DNA of 50,033 nucleotides from a virus: the IMG/VR virus record IMGVR_UViG_3300043399_001084, positions 1-50,033 of that record; one strand, written 5' to 3'. Numbering within the stretch: position 1 is the first letter of the stretch; each line of letters begins with the position of its first letter. A program made the translations under genes and the position numbers. Shown here piece by piece: positions 30,924 to 40,169 of the stretch. The notes under the pieces are model-generated. The model saw nothing but the letters and a program-made list of their open reading frames with translations. It was not told where the DNA came from and ran no database searches.

Positions 30924-33182
30924 ATGGCTATTCCAAATATTGCTAATATTAGGGTAGGATTACCCAATGAATCCATAAACAGTGATTCATTGTTTACAGC
31001 ATTTACAAAAACTAGAGATAACTTTAATACTATTGCTAACCTAGCCAGCCCCTATAACACCTTTACAGGTAATGGAGTAAGTATAAATGCTAACTCCCAA
31101 GCAGGCATAGTTGATATAACTAATACTGGAGTTACTCGTATTGTTGCTGGCACAGGTGTGAGCATTAGTTCTGCTAATGGCGAGGTTACTATCTCATCAA
31201 ACGGTGGTGGTAACGGTGGTTCGGGCACAGTAACTAGCGTAAGTATACAATCACCTAATTCAACTTTGAATGTGTCAGGGACGATTGTTTCTGCGGGTCC
31301 CTTACTTGTTGATTTGCCTCCCATACAAAAACCATTAAGTAATGTAAATATAGCAGGAAATTATACAGCAGCAAACATTACTGTTGATGCTTTTGGTAGA
31401 ATCACAAACGCTTCAAGTGGTAGTTTAGGTATAACAAGTTTAGCCTTAATACCTGGTTCGGGAATAAGAGTTGAAGGTAGTCCTGCTACGGCATCATCTA
31501 GTAATATTACAGTTATAAACACTGGTGTAACTAGATTAAATGCAGGAAGTGGAATAGCATTAAGCGGTAGCAATGGTAATGTAACAGTAAGTCTTACAGG
31601 GGCAGTAGGTAGTGTCACATCAGTTGGCGTTTCAAGTAATACATTAGTAGTAGCAAATTCACCCATAATAACTTCTGGTGTAATATCAGTTAATTTACCA
31701 AATGCTATTACTCTGAGTGGTAACCTTCAAGGTGGTAATTTAAGAACAGCAAATGTATTAAGTGTGGGCGGCAACGCAAATATTGGTAACATAGGTACTG
31801 CAGGTCTAATCACTGCAACAGGTAATATTCAAGGTGGTAACCTAAGAACAACAGGTATATTATCAGTTGGTGGTAACGCTAATGTAGGTAATCTAGGAGT
31901 TACTGGTGTCTTTGCAACTACACTAAGTGCTACAGGTAACGCTAATGTAGGTAATCTAGGAGTTACTGGTGTCTTTGCAACTACACTAAGTGCTACAGGT
32001 AACGCTAATGTAGGTAATCTAGGAGCTACAAATGGCGTATTTACTAATGTCTCGGGTAATGGCGCAGCACTAACAAGTATAACAGGTGCTAACGTAACAG
32101 GTACAGTAGCTAATGCAACATTTGCTACTACAGCAGGTACAATAACAACAAATGAACAACCAAACATTACATCAGTTGGTACATTGACAAGTTTAAGCAT
32201 TAATGGTGATGTCACAGTAGGAAATAATCTTTTTGTAAATGGTAATCTAACTTATATAAATGTTGATTCATTGCAAGTACAAGATCCATTAATTAATTTA
32301 GGGGGTGGACCTAATGGCACACCTTTAACTACCAATGATGGTAAAGATAGAGGAGTTGTATTGGATTATTATACTACTACCCCTGTTAGTGCGTTTATGG
32401 GTTGGGATAATAGTAATTCAGAATTTGCATTTGGTAGAAATGTAAGTGTATCAAACGAAATAATTACGTTTAATCAATTGGCAAACACAAGATCGGGTAA
32501 TGTAATATCTGCGGGAGGTGTGTTTGCTCAATCATTATCGGCTTCAGGAAATGCTAATGCTAGTAATGTATTCGCTTCAACTGCCACGATAGGTGGACTT
32601 ACCGTAACTTCTGACAGAATTAATTTAGTACCCACAACTATCTCTAATACTACTAACAACGGTGATATATGGTCCACTGCAAATGGGTTGTATGGCCAAT
32701 TTAGTGGCAATTCTAATTATATTGGTGGTGCGTTGATATCATTTCAAGCAGTTACTAATCCAACAGTAATGTTGGCTCTAAATAGCAATTTAGGAGGCGA
32801 CGACGACTTACTTTACCCATTCGTTAATCATAATTTTGGAAATTGTTTTAATGCTACTACTGGTAAATTTACAGTACCAATAACTGGTATTTATAGTATG
32901 AGCGCCTCCGTTACAGGATCAATAATAGGTAGCTCCGGTCCCACTATTGATATTAGTATCTATACAGCAAGTAATGGATTTCCAATTAATGATGGATTGG
33001 GCGCGATATCAGCAGGCACTTTTTCAGGTAATGTAGGTGTACTAACTGCCAGCGATAGTACTGTTTTTAGACTGGTTCAAGGGCAAGTCATAAGTGCAGG
33101 AGTAATTAAACCTTCTACACCGAGCACTAATTTATTAGTTACTGTAAAATTTAGTATGACATTAATAGCCCCCACTACATAA
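30924..33182 (+). CDS. Tail-fibre protein with C1q-like C-terminal domain
   Basis: 752 aa. A Gly/Asn/Thr/Ser-rich shaft has many copies of motifs such as GNANVGNLG and VTGVFATTLSATG. A middle block (LTYINVDSLQVQDPLINLGG, then GVVLDYYTT) is seen in many phage fibres of this kind. The C-terminal 130 residues (TGKFTVPITGIYSMSASV onward) look like a C1q/TNF-type jelly roll, a common receptor-binding tip. Late promoter. Confidence 0.8.
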   Translation: MAIPNIANIRVGLPNESINSDSLFTAFTKTRDNFNTIANLASPYNTFTGNGVSINANSQAGIVDITNTGVTRIVAGTGVSISSANGEVTISSNGGGNGGSGTVTSVSIQSPNSTLNVSGTIVSAGPLLVDLPPIQKPLSNVNIAGNYTAANITVDAFGRITNASSGSLGITSLALIPGSGIRVEGSPATASSSNITVINTGVTRLNAGSGIALSGSNGNVTVSLTGAVGSVTSVGVSSNTLVVANSPIITSGVISVNLPNAITLSGNLQGGNLRTANVLSVGGNANIGNIGTAGLITATGNIQGGNLRTTGILSVGGNANVGNLGVTGVFATTLSATGNANVGNLGVTGVFATTLSATGNANVGNLGATNGVFTNVSGNGAALTSITGANVTGTVANATFATTAGTITTNEQPNITSVGTLTSLSINGDVTVGNNLFVNGNLTYINVDSLQVQDPLINLGGGPNGTPLTTNDGKDRGVVLDYYTTTPVSAFMGWDNSNSEFAFGRNVSVSNEIITFNQLANTRSGNVISAGGVFAQSLSASGNANASNVFASTATIGGLTVTSDRINLVPTTISNTTNNGDIWSTANGLYGQFSGNSNYIGGALISFQAVTNPTVMLALNSNLGGDDDLLYPFVNHNFGNCFNATTGKFTVPITGIYSMSASVTGSIIGSSGPTIDISIYTASNGFPINDGLGAISAGTFSGNVGVLTASDSTVFRLVQGQVISAGVIKPSTPSTNLLVTVKFSMTLIAPTT
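31872..32027 (+). repeat. Tandem repeat, 63-base period, in fibre gene
   Basis: Units start at 31872, 31935 and 31998 with nearly identical bases (21 residues each). A similar unit followed by the same coding block occurs in the next large fibre gene near 36193. Confidence 0.9.
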
Positions 33183-33203
33183 TATTTAAGGATATAACAT
33201 ATA

Positions 33204-33854
33204 ATGACAACGCAAATAAAAATAACAGAGTTAGGCAGCATCGACAATGCTAACTTAACAGCCACTACGCTATTCCCAGGTGTTAATATGGTGGGGACAC
33301 CTTTAACGCAAAAGGTGACACTTCAGCAAATAGGCAACGAAGTTCTTACAGGTGCGGGGGGAGTCTATTTTCCTCCCGCAGCGATAGCAAATATATCTTA
33401 TTCGGTAGTAAATGCAGCACAGCCTAATATCACAAGCGTAGGTACTTTAACCAGCTTAACAGTTAGTGGTAACATTAATGTATCAGGCGGTAATGTAGCT
33501 ACTAAGGCAAATACAGGATATAATATAGTTAGAAATACGCAAGTAACTGTAGATAATATTATAGCGAGAGTTTCTAGTGAGGGTAAAGCGCAGATTACAA
33601 CAAATGCAGGCACCTCATTATTAGCATATAGTGGATACGGAATAGTTTCTGGTATGTATAATGCATTTACTAATGGGGGGTCTTCTGTAAATCCTGGTAT
33701 CTGGGTAGATATTACTGATACTAGTTTGAGTTCTACGGGAGACAGTATCATAGTTACTCTACAAAATATGAGTACTTCAAGCGTATATAGAATTACATAT
33801 GTACAAACTGGAAACATGGCAAATGCTACTATAATAATTGAAAAATTATTATAA
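33204..33854 (+). CDS. Short fibre-like protein
   Basis: 216 aa. N-terminal TTQIKITELGSIDNANLTA is a fibre-type attachment segment; a short shaft motif (NISGNINVSGG type) is followed by a soluble beta domain of about 110 residues. AAGGATA upstream of the ATG. Inferred from sequence style and position. Confidence 0.7.
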   Translation: MTTQIKITELGSIDNANLTATTLFPGVNMVGTPLTQKVTLQQIGNEVLTGAGGVYFPPAAIANISYSVVNAAQPNITSVGTLTSLTVSGNINVSGGNVATKANTGYNIVRNTQVTVDNIIARVSSEGKAQITTNAGTSLLAYSGYGIVSGMYNAFTNGGSSVNPGIWVDITDTSLSSTGDSIIVTLQNMSTSSVYRITYVQTGNMANATIIIEKLL

Positions 33855-33857
33855 ATA
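33850..33857 (+). promoter_or_regulatory. T4-type late promoter (TATAAATA)
   Basis: Full T4 consensus at 33850-33857; predicted start about 33863, AAAGGA then the ATG at 33877. Confidence 0.65.
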
Positions 33858-33876
33858 AATTAAAGGAATACTAATT

Positions 33877-36800
33877 ATGGCACGTAAATCCCCGGTAGCT
33901 AACGAAAATGACCCGTCATTGTTAAGGCAGATTGAAACACTAAATAATCAATCACTTATAAGACCTAATGTAGTAAGCAATCCTACTGTTTTCGCTTTAG
34001 CTACTCAGAGTACAAACAACAATAATGTTACAATTACTCAAAGTATTAATAACGATTCAGGGGATATAGTAACTGTTTATAATACTGATGGTACAATAAA
34101 TGTCACAAGTATTGATCAGACAATAAACGACTATACTACTGTAGATTCAGGTGTTAGTCAAATCATTGCAGGTGAAAATGTAACTATTTCATCTACGCAA
34201 GGTAATGGTGTGGGTGTAGTAACTATAAGCGTAAATGCTAACCTATCCTTAAGTGATAGTAGAATATCAAATGGAACTAGTAATGTAGAAGTTTTACTAA
34301 ATGGTCCTGTCACCATTGGCGCAAGTGGCACACCTAATACAGTAATTATAAGCAATACAGAACTAAGAACGACTGGATCCATAATTTCCAATGACGCTAA
34401 TTTAGGAAATGCAGCAAGAGCCAATTTTTTCATAGGTGATGGTAGTTTACTAACTAACCTGCCAAATGTGGGTGGAGATTATAGTAATAGTAATGTAGCA
34501 AGCTATTTACCGTTTTATACAGGCACATTAGCGGGAAATAGTATAGGTGTTACAGGTATTTCTAGTGCGAACGTATTTGTTGGTAATGGTGCTTTCCTTA
34601 CTAATTTACCAGGTGCTAATGTAAACGGTACTGTGGCTAACGCCACATTCGCAATTACAGCAGATAATGTATCTAACGCAGCACAACCTAATATTACAAG
34701 TGTTGGCGCTCTCACATCACTGAGTGTAATTGGTAACGTTACTGGTGATTACTTTATTGGTAATGGCTATTTACTAACTGGTATTGTAGCCAACACAGCC
34801 AATTATGCCCACATCGCAGGCGAATCATATAGTGTTTCCGCAGCAAATATAGTTGGAAATGTCCAATACGCAAATACAGCATTAAGCATAGATGGATCCA
34901 ATGTTAGTGGCGAAGTCCAATTCGCTGCAACTGCTAACAACGTTGCCGGCTCTAATGTTAGTGGAGAAGTAAGTTATGCGGCAGTAGCAAATAGCGTAGA
35001 GGGGAGTAATGTAGTTGGATTCGTGAATGATGCTAACTTTGCAACTGCTGCCAATACGGTAATATTACCTGATCAACCCAATATTACAGCAGTGGGTAAC
35101 CTAACATTTCTATCAGTAATAGGTAATGCTGATGTAAATACCCTAAACGTATCCAATGGTATATTATTAAGTAGTAGTGTAGGTAGTAATATAAGTGGTG
35201 TAGATTATATCACAGCTAACTATTTTGTAGGTAATGGTTCAAGTTTAACTGGATTACCTACACAAAGCATAATCGCTAACGGCAATAGTAATGTAAGTAT
35301 AGCAACTGCTACTGGAAATGTGGTATTGAGCACTCAAAATACGGTAAATACCTCACAAACTAATAGACTGTTTTGGACTACAAATGGCACATTGCGCTTA
35401 CAAAATCCAGCAGCATCGCTTACTAATGCAATGATTATAGAAGGTTATCGCGACGCGCAACAAGCAACTAATTTAGTATTCTTAAGAGGTCGGGGAACAT
35501 TAGCCGTCCCACAAAGCGTGCAGTCAGGCGATATATTAGGGGGTATTAATGGATCAGGAATTAATTCAAGCAATATTTGGGAATCAGGTAATGGTGCTGT
35601 AGTAAGATTTCAAGTTGCTAACACTTATAACTCTACTAGTGATTATTTAATACCAATGAACGTTCAAATACTTACAGTGGATAATGTAGGTAATGTTGCA
35701 ACTTATAGAACAACTGATTTCTTTGCTAATGGTACATTTACACCAGCAGGAAATATTGTGGCTATAGCAAATAGCGACCATATTTTGGGAAATAGCATTA
35801 CTGCTAACTTCTTTATTGGTAATGGTTCATTATTAACTGATATCATATCATCAACAGCAAACTATGCTAACTTCGCAGGTAATGCCTTCTCTGTAGATGG
35901 TTCGAACGTAGTGGGTGCGGTAAGTGCTGCTAATATCGCAAATGTCGCATACTCAGTAGATGGTGCAAATGTATTTGGTGAAGTAGCATACGCTGCACAA
36001 GCAAATAGTATCGGCATTTTAGCAAGCATAACTGTAACAGGTAATATTGGCAATGCTGATTATGTCATTGCCAACTATTTCGTGGGTAATGGTTCAAGTT
36101 TAACGGATGTTACTGCCACTACAGCAGGTACCGTTACATCTAACGCACAACCAAATATTACTTCTATAGGAATATTATCAACATTATCGGTAAGTGGTAA
36201 TGCTAATACAGGTAATATAGGTGCAACAAATGGCGTATTTACTAATATTTCAGGTAACGGTGCTGGATTGACTAATCTTTCTCCTGCTAATATGGTGGGG
36301 ATGCCCTCTGCCATGACACTATTAGTAGACCCTGATGGTAGTGATGTAACAGGTGATGGTAGTGATAATAAACCCTTCGCTACTGTACAGGCGGCGCATG
36401 ACTATGCTGCGGCAAACATTGCGTCAACTGCTTACGTCGTAATCAAGCTTAATGCAGGTAGTTATGCAGGTAATGTCACACTAACAAGACCTAGAACCGC
36501 TATAGTGGGAGCAAGTGATGGTATTATAAGATCATCGTGGATCACAGGCTCTGTAACTATCAACATGACTTCTGGCGCTACAATACTATCAAGTGATATT
36601 TTTGCTTTAGAAAATCTTATAATAACAAGTAGTAGTGATGCAGTAGTTTTAGGAGGTAATCAAAGATACGTATTTTTTGGTAGAAACATTTACGTTTATT
36701 CATCTTCTACAGCAAGTGCCTTAAGTGTTACTAATACTTCTACAGGTGGTATTAAGGTAGATTTATTAAATGCTTACTTACAATCTGACGGCAGCGGTAC

Positions 36801-37221
36801 AACTTTAGTAACATCTAACACTTATTATCTAAACGTTAACTCCTCTACAATCGACGCAAATACGGGTCCTGCATTAAGTTTAACCACAACTGGTGGGTTA
36901 ATTGGTACTACCCGTATTTCTACATCTTCAGGATCAAATACTGTAGTGGTAAATAGTCCATTCACACCGGGTGGTGCTATCACTTTTGGTGTTTGCACGT
37001 TTGAGAGTACTGCGACTAATGGTAATGGTATCTACATTGCATCTGGTGCTACAGTAGCATTGGGTGGTTGTGCTTTCAACGTACCTACTGGTACAGGTTT
37101 CGCTGTAGCAGGTGCAGCTGGATCATTCTTAGTCAAATCTGCTAATAACAATCAGATAGCATACAATACCAACGGTGCTACACAGGGTACAGTTACAGTA
37201 GTACCAATGACATATCTGTAA
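33877..37221 (+). CDS. Large tail-fibre protein with beta-helix C-terminus
   Basis: 1114 aa. A short N-terminal attachment part, then a long repeat shaft (units like ANYFVGNGSSLTG, NVSGEVSYAA, QPNITSVGALTSLSV). From about residue 805 (TLLVDPDGSDVTGDGSDNKP) to the end the pattern is that of a right-handed beta-helix (pectate-lyase-like) adhesion or depolymerase domain. No catalytic residues can be assigned by eye. The largest gene in the window; ends 15 bases before a strong terminator. Confidence 0.8.
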   Translation: MARKSPVANENDPSLLRQIETLNNQSLIRPNVVSNPTVFALATQSTNNNNVTITQSINNDSGDIVTVYNTDGTINVTSIDQTINDYTTVDSGVSQIIAGENVTISSTQGNGVGVVTISVNANLSLSDSRISNGTSNVEVLLNGPVTIGASGTPNTVIISNTELRTTGSIISNDANLGNAARANFFIGDGSLLTNLPNVGGDYSNSNVASYLPFYTGTLAGNSIGVTGISSANVFVGNGAFLTNLPGANVNGTVANATFAITADNVSNAAQPNITSVGALTSLSVIGNVTGDYFIGNGYLLTGIVANTANYAHIAGESYSVSAANIVGNVQYANTALSIDGSNVSGEVQFAATANNVAGSNVSGEVSYAAVANSVEGSNVVGFVNDANFATAANTVILPDQPNITAVGNLTFLSVIGNADVNTLNVSNGILLSSSVGSNISGVDYITANYFVGNGSSLTGLPTQSIIANGNSNVSIATATGNVVLSTQNTVNTSQTNRLFWTTNGTLRLQNPAASLTNAMIIEGYRDAQQATNLVFLRGRGTLAVPQSVQSGDILGGINGSGINSSNIWESGNGAVVRFQVANTYNSTSDYLIPMNVQILTVDNVGNVATYRTTDFFANGTFTPAGNIVAIANSDHILGNSITANFFIGNGSLLTDIISSTANYANFAGNAFSVDGSNVVGAVSAANIANVAYSVDGANVFGEVAYAAQANSIGILASITVTGNIGNADYVIANYFVGNGSSLTDVTATTAGTVTSNAQPNITSIGILSTLSVSGNANTGNIGATNGVFTNISGNGAGLTNLSPANMVGMPSAMTLLVDPDGSDVTGDGSDNKPFATVQAAHDYAAANIASTAYVVIKLNAGSYAGNVTLTRPRTAIVGASDGIIRSSWITGSVTINMTSGATILSSDIFALENLIITSSSDAVVLGGNQRYVFFGRNIYVYSSSTASALSVTNTSTGGIKVDLLNAYLQSDGSGTTLVTSNTYYLNVNSSTIDANTGPALSLTTTGGLIGTTRISTSSGSNTVVVNSPFTPGGAITFGVCTFESTATNGNGIYIASGATVALGGCAFNVPTGTGFAVAGAAGSFLVKSANNNQIAYNTNGATQGTVTVVPMTYL

Positions 37222-37235
37222 AACGTCAATAATAC

Positions 37236-37261
37236 AAAAAGGCCCCTTAGGGGCCTTTTTT
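37236..37261. terminator. Bidirectional rho-independent terminator
   Basis: AAAAAGGCCCC, loop TTA, GGGGCCTTTTTT. It separates the rightward fibre module from the long leftward cluster and can serve both. Confidence 0.95.
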
Positions 37262-37278
37262 ATTGTGTAACTTAATTG

Positions 37279-37461
37279 TTAGGCTAGACTGTGTTCGGTA
37301 TACTTTGCCATACACATTGCTGGGACATCAGAGTAGGGAAACTCCAGATGAAACGGACAGCCATTACGCCATTTTTTGTTCTTGATAAAGAACCCCAGTT
37401 CATCAAGATCCTCTTTGTTAGAGGGATCAAAAGAACGCTTAGTAGTGAGAGCAGCCTTCAT
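37279..37461 (-). CDS. Conserved small phage protein
   Basis: 60 aa. RSFDPSNKEDLDELGFF, then WRNGCPFHLEFPY and PAMCMAKY, matches a small conserved phage family of unknown function; a conserved Cys pair. AGGAA precedes the start. Last gene of the leftward cluster before the terminator. Confidence 0.8.
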   Translation of the reverse strand: MKAALTTKRSFDPSNKEDLDELGFFIKNKKWRNGCPFHLEFPYSDVPAMCMAKYTEHSLA

Positions 37462-37510
37462 TTTGTTTCCTGTTAGGTTACAAAAAGGGGCAGAACTTGC
37501 CCCTGTTCTT

Positions 37511-37936
37511 TTACATCAGAGCGGGTTCGTCAGCACCTTCAACAGCAGCTTGAACAACCTCTTCCGCTGACACTTCGACCTTTGCCTTGCGTCCACGGGC
37601 TTTGATAGCGTCGAGTGAGGGCTTCTCTTTCTTCGCGCGGGGAACGCGAACCTTGACTTCACCATTAGCCTTGCTAGCCACCTTAGCGCGATAATCATAA
37701 GCGTCAGTGATCACACTCTGATCTTCGGCTGACTGGAAGTCGGGATGCGACTTCATAAAGTTTAGAGCATCCAGCTTGTTCATCTCCTGGGGGAGGTCAA
37801 CAAGATCAATGCGAGTAGCACCGCCTTTGGTGAACTGCTTGATGCGCCGAATACGGTCGACACCGAAACGAACCTTAGCATTACCGTTGTGAACAGTGAT
37901 ACCAACACAAGTCCAAAGTTGATCTGCTTTTGCCAT
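37511..37936 (-). CDS. Basic phage protein, function unknown
   Basis: 141 aa from the ATG at 37936 with GAGGT 8 bases upstream (an in-frame GTG 3 codons earlier is possible). Beta-like N-terminal half, then a basic Lys/Arg/Ala region and an acidic end. GC-rich codon use. Its promoter has a perfect inverted repeat around the -10. Confidence 0.75.
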   Translation of the reverse strand: MAKADQLWTCVGITVHNGNAKVRFGVDRIRRIKQFTKGGATRIDLVDLPQEMNKLDALNFMKSHPDFQSAEDQSVITDAYDYRAKVASKANGEVKVRVPRAKKEKPSLDAIKARGRKAKVEVSAEEVVQAAVEGADEPALM

Positions 37937-37981
37937 TTGAAACACCTCGTTATAGAGTTAAGATTGAAAGAATGTCATTGC

Positions 37982-38020
37982 GACAATTATTAGTATAACT
38001 CCGGGCCCAATAATTGTCAA
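37982..38020 (-). promoter_or_regulatory. Sigma70-type promoter with overlapping inverted repeat
   Basis: Minus strand TTGACA (38020-38015), 17-base spacer, TATACT (37997-37992). GACAATTATT (37982-37991) and AATAATTGTC (38009-38018) are perfect inverted repeats covering the -35 edge and the region just past the -10; operator-like. Confidence 0.75.
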
Positions 38021-38037
38021 ACACTATTTGCCCAGAA

Positions 38038-38307
38038 TTAGAATTCGATACGGACTGAACCAGGAACTACGCGGTCATTGGCGTCAAATTCCTTTACTAC
38101 TTTGCCACCATAAGCCTTAGCAAAGTCTTCCATCATGTCCGAAAGATAGGTACCAGGAAGTTCTTGGCGATAGTCAACAGTCACAACTCCTTGGTCAAAG
38201 ATTGCTTTGCCAATCTCGGTACGGCGAACAACTTTTGCGCCAGTAAACTTGTGCCAAGATAGAATGCCAAAAACAACATTACGATATAGGTCTTTATCCA
38301 TGTACAT
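38038..38307 (-). CDS. Small hypothetical protein
   Basis: 89 aa (ATG at 38307, a second at 38301), AAGGAG upstream. Alpha/beta pattern (YRNVVFGILSWHKFTGAKVV). Not recognised. Confidence 0.75.
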   Translation of the reverse strand: MYMDKDLYRNVVFGILSWHKFTGAKVVRRTEIGKAIFDQGVVTVDYRQELPGTYLSDMMEDFAKAYGGKVVKEFDANDRVVPGSVRIEF

Positions 38308-38319
38308 ATAAAACTCCTT

Positions 38320-38478
38320 TTAGTTAGCGGGAATAGCGTATTGAGAAATAAGTAGTTTGCCGTACTGAGCCTTAGCCATTTGAAATGCCGAATAAGGATC
38401 AGGGGCAGTTACATAAGCCTTGACGGTGCCTGCGCCAGGCTCATCTTTTAGTTTGATAATGACAAAATAAGTATTCAT
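38320..38478 (-). CDS. Small hypothetical protein
   Basis: 52 aa from the ATG at 38478, which overlaps the previous stop (TAATG). NTYFVIIKLKDE, then DPYSAFQMAKAQYG, resembles a short ferredoxin-like phage family. Not recognised further. Confidence 0.65.
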   Translation of the reverse strand: MNTYFVIIKLKDEPGAGTVKAYVTAPDPYSAFQMAKAQYGKLLISQYAIPAN

Positions 38479-38588
38479 TAGAATAGTCCAAAAAGTAGGC
38501 CAATGCCTGTTAGTGTCAGAACAGTATAGCAAAGTGCCACACCGAAGTCAACTGATTTGGTAAAACACCAAGCCCAAAGTTTATCCAT
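38478..38588 (-). CDS. Very small membrane protein
   Basis: 36 aa, mostly one hydrophobic helix (VALCYTVLTLTGIGLLFGLF). GAGGAGC about 8 bases upstream. Start overlaps the end of the upstream gene. A promoter-like TTGACT-17-TATACT lies within it (38551-38523) and may serve the next gene. Confidence 0.6.
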   Translation of the reverse strand: MDKLWAWCFTKSVDFGVALCYTVLTLTGIGLLFGLF

Positions 38589-38865
38589 TATATTGCTCCT
38601 CAAGGTCGAAGAATTCCATCGTTACGATGCTGTTATCCAAAATCTTTTTGGGGATGAGAATAGAACCAAAAGTACCCCGATCACCCGCCCCGTTACCAAT
38701 ATTGGTCAATACCAAACACGGCATTTCTCCCCTTTCAATTTCCGAGATTAGGGTATACATGTCATCCTTAACAATATCCCATTCATCGTGTTCGGCGTAA
38801 ATGCCTTTACAAATAACATTACCTGATTCGTTGGTCAGAGTAACGAATAAAGTAAACCGTTTCAC
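38581..38865 (-). CDS. Small hypothetical protein
   Basis: 94 aa from a GTG at 38865 with GGAG 8 bases upstream, one base after the previous stop. Beta-rich (RFTLFVTLTNESGNVICK), then helix. Not recognised. Confidence 0.7.
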   Translation of the reverse strand: MKRFTLFVTLTNESGNVICKGIYAEHDEWDIVKDDMYTLISEIERGEMPCLVLTNIGNGAGDRGTFGSILIPKKILDNSIVTMEFFDLEEQYNG

Positions 38866-38866
38866 T

Positions 38867-39280
38867 TCACTTCTCCAGGATGTAGGGAGCGTTCCACTTG
38901 CCGATGTTGATATCGACATACCAACCCACATCAAAGTAGTCGGTTTGGATATCGGAGTTGTCGTGGTTGCCCATCATCATCGCAGCATAGACCTCAGTCA
39001 GAAACGCCTTAGCATTGCCGTCGAAGTGGTCTCGGAAGTGATAGACATTCACATCCACGTAACCTTGGGTCACGGGCCTGAACCGGCGCGCGTTTTGATA
39101 ATGATCGCTACCGCAAACTTTGTTCATGTTGCCGATGAAGTCGATCGGACCCGACTTGACATTGAGCACCAGCGTGCTGTGGTTGCGAACCGCCAGCGTA
39201 GCCTTGACGCCGTATTTTTTACACACAGCCTTGATCTTGGGGGCCAGAGCTTTCTTGCGATCTTGGGACACGTAAGCCAT
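38867..39280 (-). CDS. Conserved phage protein, GC-rich gene
   Basis: 137 aa. SQDRKKALAPKIKAVCKKYGVKATLAVRNH, DFIGN, then SDIQTDYFDVGWYVDINIGKW, match a widespread family in large phages, function unknown. GC-rich codon use compared with neighbours. CGGAG precedes the ATG; an extended early-type promoter drives it. Confidence 0.8.
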   Translation of the reverse strand: MAYVSQDRKKALAPKIKAVCKKYGVKATLAVRNHSTLVLNVKSGPIDFIGNMNKVCGSDHYQNARRFRPVTQGYVDVNVYHFRDHFDGNAKAFLTEVYAAMMMGNHDNSDIQTDYFDVGWYVDINIGKWNAPYILEK

Positions 39281-39296
39281 TTGTTACTCCGTTTGT

Positions 39297-39340
39297 TCAG
39301 CGTATGAGAGTATTATACACCCAAACCGATTTATTGTCAA
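39297..39340 (-). promoter_or_regulatory. Extended early-type promoter
   Basis: Minus strand TTGACA (39340-39335), spacer ATAAATCGGTTTGGGTG, TATAAT (39317-39312), leader CATACGCTGAAC. Confidence 0.85.
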
Positions 39341-39558
39341 GCCTTTTTGTTCGCGGTACTGATCGAGGACTTGAAGAGGAAGTTACAGAGGATAGTGATC
39401 CCCCACATTTGTAGCCAAGTGACCTCGTTGACGCCAGCTACAGCACCAACCAAGCACCAGTTCCACAGCATGTAAGCAGGCCAACTCAGGAGAAAACCGA
39501 TAAGCAGGATCGTACCCACAGCGACAAAAATCACTGCCAAGCTATCCATAATACGCAT
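39337..39558 (-). CDS. Small membrane protein
   Basis: 73 aa. Two hydrophobic helices (about 5-35 and 48-63). AAAGGA upstream of the ATG at 39558 (second ATG at 39549). A similar small membrane protein is common in T4-like phages; function unknown. Confidence 0.75.
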   Translation of the reverse strand: MRIMDSLAVIFVAVGTILLIGFLLSWPAYMLWNWCLVGAVAGVNEVTWLQMWGITILCNFLFKSSISTANKKA

Positions 39559-39581
39559 TTCTTTTCCTTTAGAAAAGTTGT

Positions 39582-39710
39582 TTAAACTTCAAGGTCAACT
39601 TGGACTTCGTTGACCTGCTGATTCGGGTTTTGTTGGTTGAAGAGTTTCACGGCTTGGTCAAAAGACTTGGCAAAGACCGTGAAGTTTTTATTGATCGTGT
39701 AAAGTTTCAT
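39582..39710 (-). CDS. Very small hypothetical protein
   Basis: 42 aa (MKLYTINKNFTVFAKSFDQ); an ATG one codon earlier (39713) sits exactly at the predicted +1 of the promoter. No ribosome site, so the mRNA would be leaderless. Short beta hairpin plus helix. Confidence 0.6.
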   Translation of the reverse strand: MKLYTINKNFTVFAKSFDQAVKLFNQQNPNQQVNEVQVDLEV

Positions 39711-39719
39711 CATACCGTT

Positions 39720-39748
39720 ATTATAGCACCAACCCGATTATTTGTCAA
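39720..39748 (-). promoter_or_regulatory. Early-type promoter, leaderless start
   Basis: Minus strand TTGACA (39748-39743), spacer AATAATCGGGTTGGTGC, TATAAT (39725-39720); +1 about 39713, the A of ATG. Confidence 0.85.
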
Positions 39749-39953
39749 GTGTTTTGACAAAATCATCATACAGTTCAAATCCACGTTCCAGGCATTCTTT
39801 GTATGCCCCAACTTGCTCAGTTGCCTTAAGCAGGGTTTTATTTCGATTGGACACTGTGCACCAGCCTGTCATGTGTGGGCGCATATGTTGGTCGCAGTAG
39901 ATCCAAACATTCTCACCGAAGTATCGGCTATCTTCTTTAGGATCAATCATCAC
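39738..39953 (-). CDS. Conserved small phage protein
   Basis: 71 aa. VWIYCDQHMRPHMTGWCTV then AYKECLERGFEL matches a small family frequent in large phages; the Cys and His residues could bind a metal. Overlaps the upstream gene by 4 bases. Confidence 0.75.
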   Translation of the reverse strand: MMIDPKEDSRYFGENVWIYCDQHMRPHMTGWCTVSNRNKTLLKATEQVGAYKECLERGFELYDDFVKTLDK

Positions 39954-40168
39954 TTACCTCCGAAAAGACTGTATTTGGTGCGGTAACCAATCTGCCAAAC
40001 CGCAGCAATATCGTCTACACCTAGTTGAACCGGCTTGTTACGGTCACTATAACTGCCCCATTCACAGCGTCCACCAGTGACCTTAAAATGGGTACACTCA
40101 AAATCGTGGGTATAACCACTCTTGTAGACGACACGAACCTTGTAGATAACCGTTTTCTTAAGAAACAT
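39950..40168 (-). CDS. Small hypothetical protein
   Basis: 72 aa from the ATG at 40168, one base after the previous stop. Beta-rich (TVIYKVRVVYKSGYTHDFECT); hydrophobic residues alternate. Not recognised. Confidence 0.7.
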   Translation of the reverse strand: MFLKKTVIYKVRVVYKSGYTHDFECTHFKVTGGRCEWGSYSDRNKPVQLGVDDIAAVWQIGYRTKYSLFGGK

Positions 40169-40169
40169 T

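Noticed and set aside
31829-32215. 128-aa minus-strand frame in the fibre gene
   Set aside because: Repetitive Val/Leu/Pro translation is the mirror of the fibre repeats, not a gene.
38523-38551. TTGACT-17-TATACT inside the 36-aa membrane gene as a certain promoter
   Set aside because: Good match but it lies in coding sequence where the bases are also explained by the protein; kept only as a note in that gene.
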